Shown here piece by piece: positions 12,475 to 23,072 of a stretch of DNA of 64,000 nucleotides. The notes beneath the pieces were generated by a model. It was given only the letters and a program-made list of their open reading frames with translations, did not search any database and had not been told where the DNA came from. This DNA comes from Ricordea florida. Its lineage: Eukaryota > Cnidaria > Anthozoa > Corallimorpharia > Ricordeidae. Made by a program: the position numbers and the translations under genes. The stretch is taken from contig OX453274.1 of NCBI GenBank assembly GCA_949710005.1, forward strand, positions 15,976,741 through 16,040,740, in the 5' to 3' direction. How positions within the stretch are numbered: position 1 is the stretch's first letter; the number at the start of each line of letters is the position of its first letter.

Positions 12475-12478
12475 CATA
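12281..12478 (+). repeat. (TATC)n / (TACC)n microsatellite
   Basis: About 195 bp of tetranucleotide repeats: TATC, then TACC with a few TTCC, then TATC again. Open frames across it (YLPTYLP repeats) are artefacts of the repeat. Confidence 0.97.
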
Positions 12479-12490
12479 CATATATAAAAA

Positions 12491-12568
12491 CTCTCGGCTC
12501 GATTTACTCGGGCTTGCGAGCCACGTGGTCTGACCGGAACCGACTCGATAAGTAACCTCGCTGCGCGA
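12491..12568 (+). repeat. GC-richer dispersed repeat, copy A (partner 14437-14545)
   Basis: Contains 'ctcggctcgatttactcggg' followed by 'cttgcgagccacgtggtctg', and a small hairpin 'cctcgctgcgcgagg'. It recurs at 14437-14545 with minor changes and an extra segment. Confidence 0.8.
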
Positions 12569-12815
12569 GGAATTATCATTATTATTATCATTACTATTAT
12601 TATTACTGGTATTGATATTGTTGTTATTATTGTTATATTTTTTGCCTTAAACATAACATATTTTTGTGGGGTGGGATGCATGTCCTAATCTTGGTAAAGG
12701 TATTGTTACTCTACTACTCTACTACTATTACTATTACTCTACTACTACAATACAAGAATCTTCTTAATAGGCTTTCCATCAGAGGTGGTAGTAATCAAAA
12801 CAGCTCCAAACAATA
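12569..12815. repeat. Dispersed repeat, copy B (partner 6256-6476)
   Basis: Near-identical to 6256-6476, with an expanded 'ctactactattac' segment at about 12715-12750. Confidence 0.85.
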
Positions 12816-12988
12816 CCATTTCTTCTTTAAGGCTTAGAATCTAGTGCAGTCATTTGTCTACAAAGTTTGTGTGGAAAATCATTATTGAAAGCATAGGGCA
12901 TTTAGGAAACTTGAAACACTTGTTACTACATACAATGAATATATGAGAAAGATCATAAACATTTTGGCATTACAAAATTTATTTTCTT
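12816..12988. other. Short spacer, nothing recognised
   Basis: AT-rich, no ORF or structure. Confidence 0.4.
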
Positions 12989-13047
12989 CAGCAGTTCTCA
13001 AGTGCGCTACTATTGCCAGGTAACCTGGCCTGCGAACGGACGCCTTT
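12989..13047 (+). repeat. 59-bp dispersed repeat, copy B
   Basis: Partner of 8939-8997, again followed by an AT tract. Confidence 0.8.
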
Positions 13048-13078
13048 AAAATATAGATATATATATATATATAAATAT

Positions 13079-13273
13079 AAAAACGTTAGATAAAGCAAGG
13101 ACGGACAACTTCTGACGATAAAAAAGTTAAAAAGTTAAAAATTTAATAGAAAAAACGTTTCGGTCTTAGACCTTCGTCAGTTCTAAGACCGAAACGTTTT
13201 TTCTATTAAATTTTTAACTTTTTAACTTTTTTATCGTCAGAAGTTGTCCGTCCTTGCTTTATCTAACGTTTTT
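13079..13273. repeat. Near-perfect 195-bp palindrome made of two PLE 3' ends head to head
   Basis: The left arm 13079-13170 and right arm 13182-13273 are 92 bp each and reverse complements of one another, around an 11-bp centre. On the minus strand the left arm and centre give CTGACGA, A, a GGTC-TAA-GACC hairpin and GAAACG (13158-13180), a hammerhead-like core. The plus strand right arm has only the second half. The right arm and the sequence after it (to about 13375) match the PLE 3' end at 14227-14412. Confidence 0.93.
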
Positions 13274-13380
13274 AAATTCATTTTTGTGGTGAGGCTTGGA
13301 CTGTGAATCTTCATTGATCCTCCTGACGCAGTGGCATTCTTTGTTGGCTTGAGGCATTTTATAACCGTTTTTTTATATAT
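13274..13380 (+). repeat. PLE-type 3' terminal sequence, copy A (partner 14315-14412)
   Basis: Contains 'gtggtgaggcttggactgtg' and 'ggcattctttgttggcttga', repeated at 14315-14412. Both copies end in AT tracts. It is the outward continuation of the palindrome's right arm. Confidence 0.8.
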
Positions 13381-13394
13381 ATAAATATATATAT

Positions 13395-13620
13395 AGTTGG
13401 AATGAAGGAGGAACAGCGAACTTCTTACATGAGGTTTAATACTGTAAACGTTTCGCCCATTCGGGCTTCTTCAGTACAGTATGTTCTTAAAAAGATTAAA
13501 AATACTTAGAATAAAAAATTATATTGGTCTCTTATATATGAAAAGGTAAAATTACAAACAATAAGGAAAGAAAAAAGAAAATTACAAACAATAAGAATTT
13601 AAAAAAGCTAACATCTAATA
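13395..13620 (-). repeat. Minus-strand PLE 3' end carrying a hammerhead motif
   Basis: The minus strand reads stem I strand TACTGTA (13475-13481), CTGAAGA (13468-13474), an extra A, stem II GCCC-GAAT-GGGC (13455-13466), GAAA (13451-13454), CGTT (13447-13450) and the second stem I strand TACAGTA (13440-13446). Stem I is a perfect 7 bp and stem II 4 bp. Stem III would be only the palindromic ACGU, as in dimeric hammerheads. The rest is AT-rich 3' UTR-like sequence. Confidence 0.7.
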
Positions 13621-13821
13621 AAAAACCTAATGAATAGGGACTAATTTGTAGTACAAGGCTCTAAGGTATTACGTAATCTTATCTTATTTTTTACCGCATT
13701 GCAAGAGTCCGTTTTATCTATTTTAACTCTTTTAGTTTTTAGGTTGAATTTAACCTAGTTCTGCAATTATAACGCTGTATAATGTAATTTATGCACAGTA
13801 TTGTATTCTTTTCGTTTGGTC
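13621..13821. other. AT-rich sequence, possibly more PLE 3' region
   Basis: No ORF. It is sandwiched between PLE ends. Confidence 0.3.
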
Positions 13822-14047
13822 TATTAATAGGCCATTTTACAGTTTTGACCTAAGGAACCTAGCCTCTGAACAGAAGCGAGGCTGGAGGTGACCTTGCTTG
13901 GTTACAAACCTCCCTACCTTTCATGTGCAAATTATATTATTTACATATGAAGAACAGGAAGGTTTGTAACAGAACAAGGTCACCTCCAGCCTCGCTTCTA
14001 TTCAAAGGCCAGGGTACTAAGCACACAACTGTAAAATGGTCTATTAT
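13822..14047. repeat. Fold-back element with about 95-bp arms
   Basis: The left arm (about 13822-13915, with 'cagaagcgaggctggaggtg') is reverse-complemented at about 13956-14047 (with 'caaggtcacctccagcctcg'). The outer ends 'aggccattttacag' and 'ctgtaaaatggtct' also pair. The centre is about 40 bp. Confidence 0.85.
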
Positions 14048-14199
14048 CACCCTGTATGACGCAATTTATAGTACAGCATTGTATTTCTCGTTTTGCATTT
14101 TTTCCTGTATTGTATTAATCACGATGTATTAATAGCACAATATTGTATTTTTCATTTCGTTACGTATTCTCTCACACTGTAACCGTATTTAAACTTAGT

Positions 14200-14407
14200 T
14201 TTCGTCCTATTTCTCTTGTAACTGATGAAGGTCTAAGACCGAAACGTTTTTCTATTAAATTTTTAACTTTTTTACCGTCAGAAGTTGTCCGTCCTTGCTT
14301 TATCAAACGTTTTTAAATTCATTTCTGTGGTGAGGCTTGGACTGTGAATCTTCATTGATCCTCCTGACGCAGTGGCATTCTTTGTTGGCTTGAGGCATTT
14401 TATAACC

Positions 14408-14420
<13 letters not shown>
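14200..14420 (+). repeat. PLE-type 3' end with hammerhead-like core
   Basis: CTGATGA at 14222-14228, an extra A, the hairpin GGTC-TAA-GACC (14230-14240) and GAAACG (14241-14246), followed by the same terminal sequence as 13182-13375 and then an (AT)n tract. Only two bases could pair as stem I, so activity is doubtful. Confidence 0.75.
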
Positions 14421-14436
<16 letters not shown>

Positions 14437-14438
<2 letters not shown>

Positions 14439-14545
14439 CTCGGCTCGATTTACTCGGGCTTGCGAGCCACGTGGTCTGGCCGGAACCGACACGATTAGTA
14501 ACCTCACTACGCTCGAACTTCGGCCTCACTTCGCGAGGAAATCAT
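14437..14545 (+). repeat. GC-richer dispersed repeat, copy B
   Basis: Partner of 12491-12568, with an added segment 'cgaacttcggcctcacttcg' not present in copy A. Confidence 0.8.
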
Positions 14546-14646
14546 ACGGTTTCGAGTTCAATTTGGAATTAACTTGCACGAGTGATTTTTTTGAAAAACT
14601 CACAAATGCAAATTAATTCCAAATTGAACGAGAAAAACCGTATGAT
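14539..14646. repeat. Hairpin with about 40-bp arms
   Basis: 'aatcatacggttt' plus 'ttcaatttggaattaa' (14539-14578) is reverse-complemented at 14606-14646 with small gaps, around a loop of about 28 bp. Confidence 0.8.
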
Positions 14647-17600
14647 TACTTAATAATATAAACATGAAAAAATTCGCCTGGAGGAAGTGCCCGAAGATCT
14701 CATTGCGTATGGGCAGTGAGCATTTGACGCGGATTTGACACTTTATTTACTGATTGGCTGATGAAGATCAGCTGATAACGCTAAAAACTCAAAGAGGTTC
14801 GTTTAAAAATAAAGAATATCATAATCCAGAATATCGATGTGTACTAGTGTTACACTTTTTGCACTGGTGTTACATCTGAACTGCACAGCTCTCAACCAAT
14901 CAGAATTTTGCATTTTGTACGTTTTTCATGTATATTATTAAGATGGTAATACATGTACCTGTAATAGTGATAAATATATACAAGTCTATAATCTATGACA
15001 ATTATTACTGAGAATAACGCAATTAAGTAAATCTATAATATTTATATGCACTTATCAGATATTCGTTGAGGACAGCCTTGAACCCTCAGTAAATGCTAAT
15101 TAAGTATATATTATTATCCAACCACATTGAGTAGTGTACAAATAACATCCGAAACGAGTGCAAATATCCCACAATATTTGTACAGTTGGTTTTTTGTATA
15201 GTAGGAAACCTTTTGACTGGTTTGCCATGATGACTATGAAACATAATTAAAAATTGTCGTTATTTTAGAAACATTTAATAACATCAATTAATTTGACCAA
15301 CGATAATGAATTAATTTGGCCTACTACTGCATTAAAAGACGAAGCTGTGTTCCTGGCACTGATAACAGAAACCAATTTAACGCCGAGATAGCGAATTGAT
15401 CGAGAATTCACTGAGAAAAAACAAAAACAAAACATGGCAAACAAAACCAGAACTGACCTGAACGTCGTAAGACTGATAATAATGTCGTGATAAGAACATG
15501 TGAACTGACTCTAGATGTTCCCCAATTTTCTGAAGAATAGAATATTCAATCCATCCATAGCTACGCGACAGTTTCTGAGAAGCAAACAGGAAATGAAATC
15601 CTTAATGATTAGCCAGCGCTCGAGTCCATGAGAGGTCATGATATCAGGCATCTTGTTACAGCAGCAGTGCTTCAAATGTAAGAACCAGCCATGCTATTTC
15701 AACTTTTCCATCTGATCCTCATTTTTATCACTCCACCATTGTTGTGGGTTAACAGTCACCAGTTCATATGACCAATTGTCGTCGCCATGTAATAAAATCC
15801 GGCGATGAAAATAGAGCATAGCCAGTGTAGATATATTTTATGGCAGTGCAGAAGTTTGGTATTTTTTTCCTTAATTAGTTTCGTTTCTGGATTATTTTTT
15901 TCAGTCACAGCCTGTTCATTTTGAGCAATAGCTGTACAGTAAGTCTTCATTGAAGAAATCCATAATTTTAGTACTTAGGAAACATTCTGTCTTCAACTTG
16001 TAATTGCATCGGATGTTTGCATAGTTTTAAGACAAGTCCGCCAATTTTCCCTCCTTTTGCTTTGAGTTCCCCTTGTAAAATGCTCCCATTATTTAGCATT
16101 TTCCTACTTGCAGTTCTTTAAAATGTGGTTTATGATTTTGAAACCACGGTTGAGGTAGAGGAGTGAACACGCAACGCAGCTTGATTGATAAGATGTTTGT
16201 TTGCAGATGTTGATTGACAAGAAAAGTTTTTTGATAAAAAGCAAAACAAAGCCAAGACCAAAAAAGAAGAAAACCGGGGAATTTCATCCAGAAAGTAGGC
16301 TAAATCTCAGCGAAAGTGACAAGGGCTCATGGTTCAATCAACCTGTCAGAAAGCGAAGTGACAGACCAACATGACTCCCACTGTTCGCAAATATAAGAGA
16401 GCAGTTGGGAATGTTCGTACTTTCCCAACAAAATGGCTATTCTATATCCCCAGTACTAAAACCTACATCATATGCTTTGGAATTTGCCGGACACAAAACT
16501 TAACCAAAAGATGTCCTGTCCGTAACGAGTGCCTCCTTGAAACTGGACTGCGGCACTGGCTCCTCGGTTTGTTTTTGTTTTGGGGAAGGATGTCGCTTTC
16601 TTTTCATTTTGCCCATAGTTGACCACTGCTAAAACATGTACCCCTGGAATGTGACTGTTACACTGTCACTTTCCCGCAAAGCTCAAGTTTGCATACTCTG
16701 AACGCTAGTGATTCTGTTATTTCATTGGCTGGCAGCTTTTCAAGCTGACACATTCCTCTGTGAAGGCGTAATGTGTTCATAAATCTTTAGATGGCAAAAA
16801 CTTGCATTCGTTTTTCAAGAGAATCCCTTCTATTTTAATGAATTAATAGGATATGCAGAGTTTACGGTTTTCCCTAAAATTTGGTCAGAACATTCAGTGA
16901 TGTATATGGAACAAAGGTGTGTTGGCAAATTCTTTTATTTTCAATCCTTTTCTCATTGTGGCCTCTAATGGAAGAGGTTATGTGAATCATATGATAGGCA
17001 AACTTGACAGATCAATAAAAAGATAACCAATAGAAATAAAAGAAAATGCTGACACACTTTTGGAGATTGATGCTTTGTGATAAACACTGCACAGTTATTT
17101 TACATGAACGATCGCATTTGATACCCGATTAATTCCCTGGAACGTCAGTCTGCCGTTTTGGAGTTGATGGCTCCTACCGCCTTTGGAAAGCAAAAGGCAA
17201 AACAAAGCATAATTTTATCTAATTCTACATTTTATAACCTTTTTGTTGATTATAATTAGTTTGTGGGGGTGTCCTTGCATAAAATGTCTTTTTCAAAAGG
17301 TTTGAAGTAACCTTAAAGCAATGCAAAATAGATCACTTTCTAGTAAAACAAGTTTCAAACAATTTTCTAAATTTATTACATAATAGTCTTTTTTGATTTG
17401 GTGTTTCATACCAGTATCAATTACCAGTTCAACAATCTTTCGTAATTGTAGAATAAAGATATTTGGCTTTTTGCTTAGGAGGTACTTGATTTGCCAAGTG
17501 GTCCTCCTGCACACACTGACACGTATTTGAAAATGATTTACAGTTAATTTTTAACCTCTCTGCTATTGCATTTCTAGCATTCTGATTAGCTCATTTAATC

Positions 17601-18309
17601 TTGGTTATCATCTTATAATGTGTATTTCTTATTCTATATTTACATTTCTGTGTAGCAGACTGTCAGTTTGCAAACAGCATGCATGTTATGAGTGTATGTG
17701 ATTTTATCCTTCATTCAGCATTATTGCTGTTTTAGTAACATGTTCTGGTCCTGTGGTAAACTTAATTTTAAAACAAAACTCAGTAGGATTTAGGTACAGG
17801 TTCTAAGGATCCATTTCCTTAGAATTAACTTAAATTTTATAAGACACTAATACCAGATAGGTGATATACATGTAGTTAACTCGGCACCACTTACCTCATT
17901 AGGTTCTTACGTTATTATATCAACAAACCACAGTTTCTATGGGTTTACTGGTGTAATATACCATGTGGGATGCTAGGAGAACATCACAAGAAGAGCTTCT
18001 AAATCACGACTCCCACAATAATCCGTAGGTTCTCGACCAATCAGAACGTACGTAGTATCTGAGTCATTTTATGTTTCATATTCATTGATTAATATTCTTA
18101 AGTATTAAATGACACAAGACCTCTGATATTTATACCTGATGGTGCAATTTTGCAAAATCGACCCTCAATCGCACAATTCATTAAAAATTACATAATTCAT
18201 AAATATGAAGGAATCTTCTTCATGGATAGAAATTTAAAATATTCAGTCAATATCGAGCAAGGTGTCTTCATGTGGTTGATGGGCGAATGGTTTTTTTCCC
18301 CTTGTGCAG
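14647..18309. other. Long non-coding stretch, probably intron or intergenic DNA before the Ig gene exons
   Basis: AT-rich with scattered short ORFs that have no recognised motif. I could not identify an upstream exon of the Ig-superfamily gene or a promoter. Confidence 0.4.
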
Positions 18310-18459
18310 CTTTGTTGTCTTAAGTCAGTGGTGGTCAAGCACCTCAGTCAAATCAGCACTGCATCAGCAGAAGATTGAACAAGAACAAATGTCTAGCAAA
18401 CAGCAAATGCTGAAAAATGATTTCTTTATACTCAAAATGTCTGTAGGACAGCAGGAAAG
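18310..18459 (+). CDS. Putative internal exon upstream of an Ig-domain exon (host gene, partial)
   Basis: A strong acceptor (pyrimidine tract ending ttgtgcag at 18309) and a donor (gaaa|gtaggt at 18460) bound 150 bp. The frame starts in phase 2 and ends in phase 1. The peptide begins with a hydrophobic FVVLSQWW and continues with a Gln/Lys-rich helix (SALHQQKIEQEQMSSKQQML), which could be the end of a membrane anchor followed by a stalk. Its phase-1 end matches the phase-1 start of the Ig exon at 19092, so splicing keeps the frame. The function of the whole gene is unknown, and other exons lie outside what I can recognise. Confidence 0.5.
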
Positions 18460-19091
18460 TAGGTTTTCCCCTCTAAGACCAAGTAAAACAAGCTAGCTTT
18501 AGAAAACTTGCATACTTTACTAATTTTTTGCATAACTGTCCATTCTTATCACATAATCGGCTCCGAAATTGCTGTATAATTTCCACTTTTTTATCACACA
18601 CTATCAGAGGGCCTGACATTCAACGTGGCCTCTCCTATATGCTGAAATCAATGTTGTAAGCAATTCACAAACATTGTAATGAGGGAAATAATAAATGTGA
18701 TGCAAAAATGTTTCCAATGTAGGCTTTCATTTAAGAAGGAATGCCACGTGCATCACAATTGTATAATAATTATGTACATGTAACTGATCTATTATCCTGT
18801 AAATCCCAAAACTCCTTTCAGATGAACTCCAGCTAAAAATTTGGCAGTGAATTTCAAGTAGCTAATTTCAATTTTCTCTTGGAAACAATATAGCTAATAA
18901 CTGCAAAAATATGCAGGAATAACTGAAATCTTGAAGTTTTAATTTTAATGTTTATAAGTACACATTTTCATATTGGGAATGGGGTTGGTATTCCATAAAA
19001 CATTTCCAAACTAATATTACATTTAAAACTATTCAAAATGGTTAATGATGTATTGATGTAGTTTAATAATTATGTTTTACTTGCCCATTAG

Positions 19092-19454
19092 ATGGAGCAG
19101 TGAACTTTACACAAAAGCCAAAGAATCCAAGCTTCTTCCCAGTAGGAAGCAATGCAACCCTTGTATGGGACTACAACTTTGATGGGAGTGCAACACTGGA
19201 AGGTGTAATTTTTGATGTAAAAGTTGGATCCACCTTTGTTTCTATGATTGTGAAGATTGGTAGTGATGGCAGTGTTTTACCTCATCGGGACCAACCATCT
19301 GATTATATGGGAAGGGTTTTTATTGATGGAAAAGCTACTCTTGTCATAACAAATCTTACTCTTTATGATGACACCGAGTTTTTATGCATGGTTAAGGCGA
19401 AAGTGGGCTCAGTTCCATCATCAGTCGAGGACAAGGTCAGACTCATTGTAACAG
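19092..19454 (+). CDS. Immunoglobulin-like domain exon of a host cell-surface or secreted protein (partial gene)
   Basis: The exon is bounded by acceptor 'cccattag' (ending 19091) and donor g|gtaatc at 19455. It is 363 bp, exactly 121 codons, phase 1 at both ends, the classic layout of an Ig-domain exon. The peptide has Ig landmarks: a C-strand Trp (NATLVWDYNF), an E-strand ATLVITNL, and the F-strand D-x-x-x-F-x-C equivalent (YDDTEFLCMVKAK). The usual B-strand Cys is missing, so the canonical disulfide would not form. It is probably a V-set-like domain of an adhesion or recognition receptor. A transposon lies in the downstream intron. No further exon was found in the window. Confidence 0.75.
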
Positions 19455-19980
19455 GTAATCTTTTTTCCTTTCTCAGGTCTTGTTCATGTAATATCACCAT
19501 TATTGATGTAACAGACGCGACTCTCAAGAACTACTTATAAGGTCAAACAGTGTCGGGCGCTGAGGCAAATAAGCTTGTGAATTATATTCGGAAGCGATTT
19601 TACGAACCAAAATCGGGAAATCACAAGAAGACGAGGAATTCAGCGCATGTTATGAATTGGTCAATGGTGGTTTAATTCTTCAATCTTCAGTTGACAATGG
19701 TTGATAGTGGTTGTAAAATAAATGTCCCGGCTTGGGCCAAAGAACAGAATAACAAAAGCTTAAAACTTGCGACTTGAAAAAGCTTGTAAACTCAGAGAGA
19801 AAACGACACTAACGAAGAAACACATGATAGTGGATAGATAAGACACCTACAAATAATTGATAGATGACAGTATAATCAGAAATTCGAAAGACTAGAGAAA
19901 CAGGGAAACCTTAGCATTTGATTTTTGACAAATTTTATCTTATGATTTGCTTGGGCTCTTCGTTTTTGAGGTGTTGGTCA
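19455..19980. other. Intron-like sequence after the Ig exon
   Basis: No recognised coding signal. Confidence 0.4.
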
Positions 19981-21957
19981 CATTACAACTTCACGTCGAT
20001 TCAAGTGTGAACCTCGAAAATCGAGGTCGTTAAGTATTCATATATTCAAGCTATTGCTCTTACTCATTAATAATTCATAACTATTAATTGCCGAAAATGC
20101 GGCTCGTTTCCGAAGAGCGCAAACCCTTTGATGTAGGTGAGATATATTTCTTTTGTTTAAATGGAAGGTGCTGAAACCTCTCGGACAACAGAGGAAGTGG
20201 CTGCTTGACTGAGTTTAGGGTTAGGTAACTCGCATTTCTGTAACTTGATAAGTGTGTCATCTCAAGGGAATGAAGCTCGGACCGACCGATGTTCATTTGA
20301 AAGAACATTCACAACCCCGCTCGCTAGCTCAAGTATCTTTTGACACACACTCAATGCAAGATAAATAAACAAAGACAAATTGTCTATCTCGAAACTTGGG
20401 TTGTCTTTTTTTTTCTCTGGTAATGGCCTTCTTGATATTTTCCATCAGTTAATTTCCCCTTGTGTTTCAAGACGAAATCCCGCGCCGGTCCGCGTTTAAA
20501 ATTGTTTGCATATATCGAAAATCTCGAATCAAAGATCTTGAATTGGCGAAACTCATCTCGTCAAGACCTCTGATCTTTCTCTTTTAAGTGACGGATAACA
20601 TTTAAGACATTTAAAAAGCCGCACGCGTCAAATGTAACTTCTCTTGTCCCTGTTCTGTCCGGTTCTGCTCGCAATTTCGAAGTTGCCGTATCCGCTTTTG
20701 CCTTTATTTTAAATCACAATTAAGCTTTAAGTGGGCACTTTAATGAGACAAAAGGCAAAAGAGTTTCGGCTAATAAACAGCAATGAAAAGCAACAAACAA
20801 ATTATTACGATTTATGAGCAAGCACGCGCTTATCTCGGAATGATCTCAAGCAATCTCGAATCGAATGCGTGATATGTAAACACGTTGAGCCTAATTCCAA
20901 AAATATTCTTCAAGCTGTAGATAATTTTCTAAAGAACTCAGGACGCTTAGAGTTCACAATAACATCACAAATCCAAGTCTTGCAAGATTCGTTTAAGAGG
21001 AAAGTTAAATTTATCAATCAATCAATCAATCAATAACTTTATTAATGTGTCGATGCAGTCTAGCCGAGGGTCGAAACCCTCTACTAATAGGGGACACATA
21101 AAATTAATAAAATAAATTATAAAAGTTAAAAACCTAAATTTGATATTTATAATTTAACTACATTATTTACAATAATTCTAACAATTCTAAAATAAGTTAT
21201 TCGTAAGTAGATTACGTGCTACATAACACACAGCTCTTGCATTCGTGTTCAATTTTCTGTGAAAGGTTAATTAACGTGATCTGTCTTTTGAAAGATTGTA
21301 GAGACACACTTCTTTATTTACGGATCCTTGAAAAGCTGTCAAACCGCCCTTCTTTCAAAAAATATTAAAAGCGACATTTTTGGGAAGGAATTTAATTCAT
21401 TCAATGATCTCTCCATGGATGAATCAGTCCTAAATCCATCCTACGCGTCCCCTGGGATGTCTAAGCTAAAAGTTTCCGTTGCAGTTCGAAACCGCCAATA
21501 CGCGAATAAATAACGCATTAGTCGAATTTCGGCTTACAGTAACCAAAAATCCTCATTCAAGATCTCGTTTTGTAGCTCTCAAAATGCTCTATCTTCATAA
21601 ATACGAATCAAACTTCAAAACATTTCACGAAAAACTCAAATGCATGAAATGCCCGCGGACATTCCTTGGCGTTCACTCACACGTCAAGAACAAAAGGATA
21701 CGCTCACAAGTTCCGGCGCTCAAAGTCGCTTTAATTGCGCTATTGTTTCATTCCTTTGAAGTCGCTTTAGGTCTTCATCCAAGAGATCTCGCCTTTTCCC
21801 AAACGAATAAAACCGAACTTATTCAACACACTTCGGTGACTCAACGGTGGCTTCCGAAGTGAATGCCCAAAGGAATAAAGCGAGCCCACAAGGTAAAAAT
21901 GCCAGCAGTTTCAACCATTTCTGAATGACACACTTAAATCGACGTGAAGTTGTAATG
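19981..21957. mobile_element. Non-autonomous DNA transposon with 29-bp TIRs, about 2 kb
   Basis: The left end 19981-20009 starts CATTACAACTTCACGTCGAT. The right end 21929-21957 is its reverse complement with one mismatch. The short ORFs inside (for example 21479-21862) have no recognised domain. I cannot identify a target duplication with certainty, so the superfamily is open. A LINE tail is nested inside. Confidence 0.7.
21015..21200 (-). mobile_element. LINE (CR1/L2-type) 3' tail fragment
   Basis: The minus strand ends 'aataaagttattgattgatt' plus more ATTG units, preceded by an AT-rich 3' UTR. A short tandem tail after AATAAA is typical of CR1/L2-group LINE 3' ends. No RT sequence remains. 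Confidence 0.55.
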
Positions 21958-23072
21958 ACTACTAACCCACACAATAGAATTTGTGGGATTTTACTGGCTA
22001 TTTTCGGTCACATGGTAGCAATTAGGTATATGGGTATCAGGTTATACACCCCGGCCATGTTGACATATGTCCTTTGACTGTAAAGCATTTGTACTTGACT
22101 GCCATTCATTTCCTTGAAAGAAAATTACCACTTACATATAGATCTTGGGAGTGAAAATATTAAATTATAAGTCGCGATCGATTTGTTTTATAGATTAACT
22201 TATGTTTTTGAAACCAACTGACAATATAGTTAGTCAGACGTGATGCCTGATGAAATCCAAATACCTCATGCTGATGAACAGAGAATACGGTAAATTCTTA
22301 TTAAACATGCACCAGCATACTGTATTGTACTCCTTAGTTTTACCAGGTGTATTGATTTCTTCAGTGTAGTACAGGATCATCCTAAACTTGTAAGAGTATT
22401 AGTTTATTATGGTAAAAGAAGAACTGAGTACACAATAACCATGCTGATAAAGTATTATTCCAGCAATTTTCTTTCTTCCAACAGTAATTGTAAGAGAAAA
22501 GTATTAATGTTTTGTGATTTTTAAAGCATGCAGCAGAGAATTGTAGAATACCTATGCACTTGCTTAGTTAGAAAAGCTTGTCTACAGTTGTTTTTTAGTG
22601 AGTGCCCGATCACAAGCTCGAATAACGCCTATAGTCAAAAGACCTTGCACAGTAAAAACCTGGAGCAGTGTAACACCTATAATCAAGTAGGAAACTTGAG
22701 TCCACTCACCAAAGACCCTACTTCTAATTTATCTAAATGAGTGAAAATGGTAATACATGTAAGTATTTCAAAATCCAACCATTCCTCAGGGTGCCTCCTG
22801 GTAACAAGTGGTACCAGGTAAAAGCCAGGTACAAGGGGTGTTAAGCTTGACTGATCGTACTGCCTTCTGCATCTTTTGCAATACCTTCCCACTTCTGCAT
22901 CCTATGAGCTCAGACATCATAGTTTTCAGCCCATGTAAGCGCCCACTATTGGAGGGTGTATGCAATGATGTTGTGCTAGTGCACCTTGTGGCTGGGAAAC
23001 TGCTGCTTCAGTTCCCAGCATAAAGGGCCATGTATCAAAGTCTTTGTATTCTCCCTTTCTAGGTTGGGGACC
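21958..23072. other. Non-coding, no gene seen
   Basis: Short ORFs without motifs. Confidence 0.4.

Noticed and set aside
12253..12555. Long open frame with YLPTYLP repeats
   Set aside because: It is entirely a (TATC)n/(TACC)n microsatellite translated. No start context or conserved domain.
14758..14785. CTGATGA near 14758 as another hammerhead
   Set aside because: No GAAA box or stem III follows in the right place.
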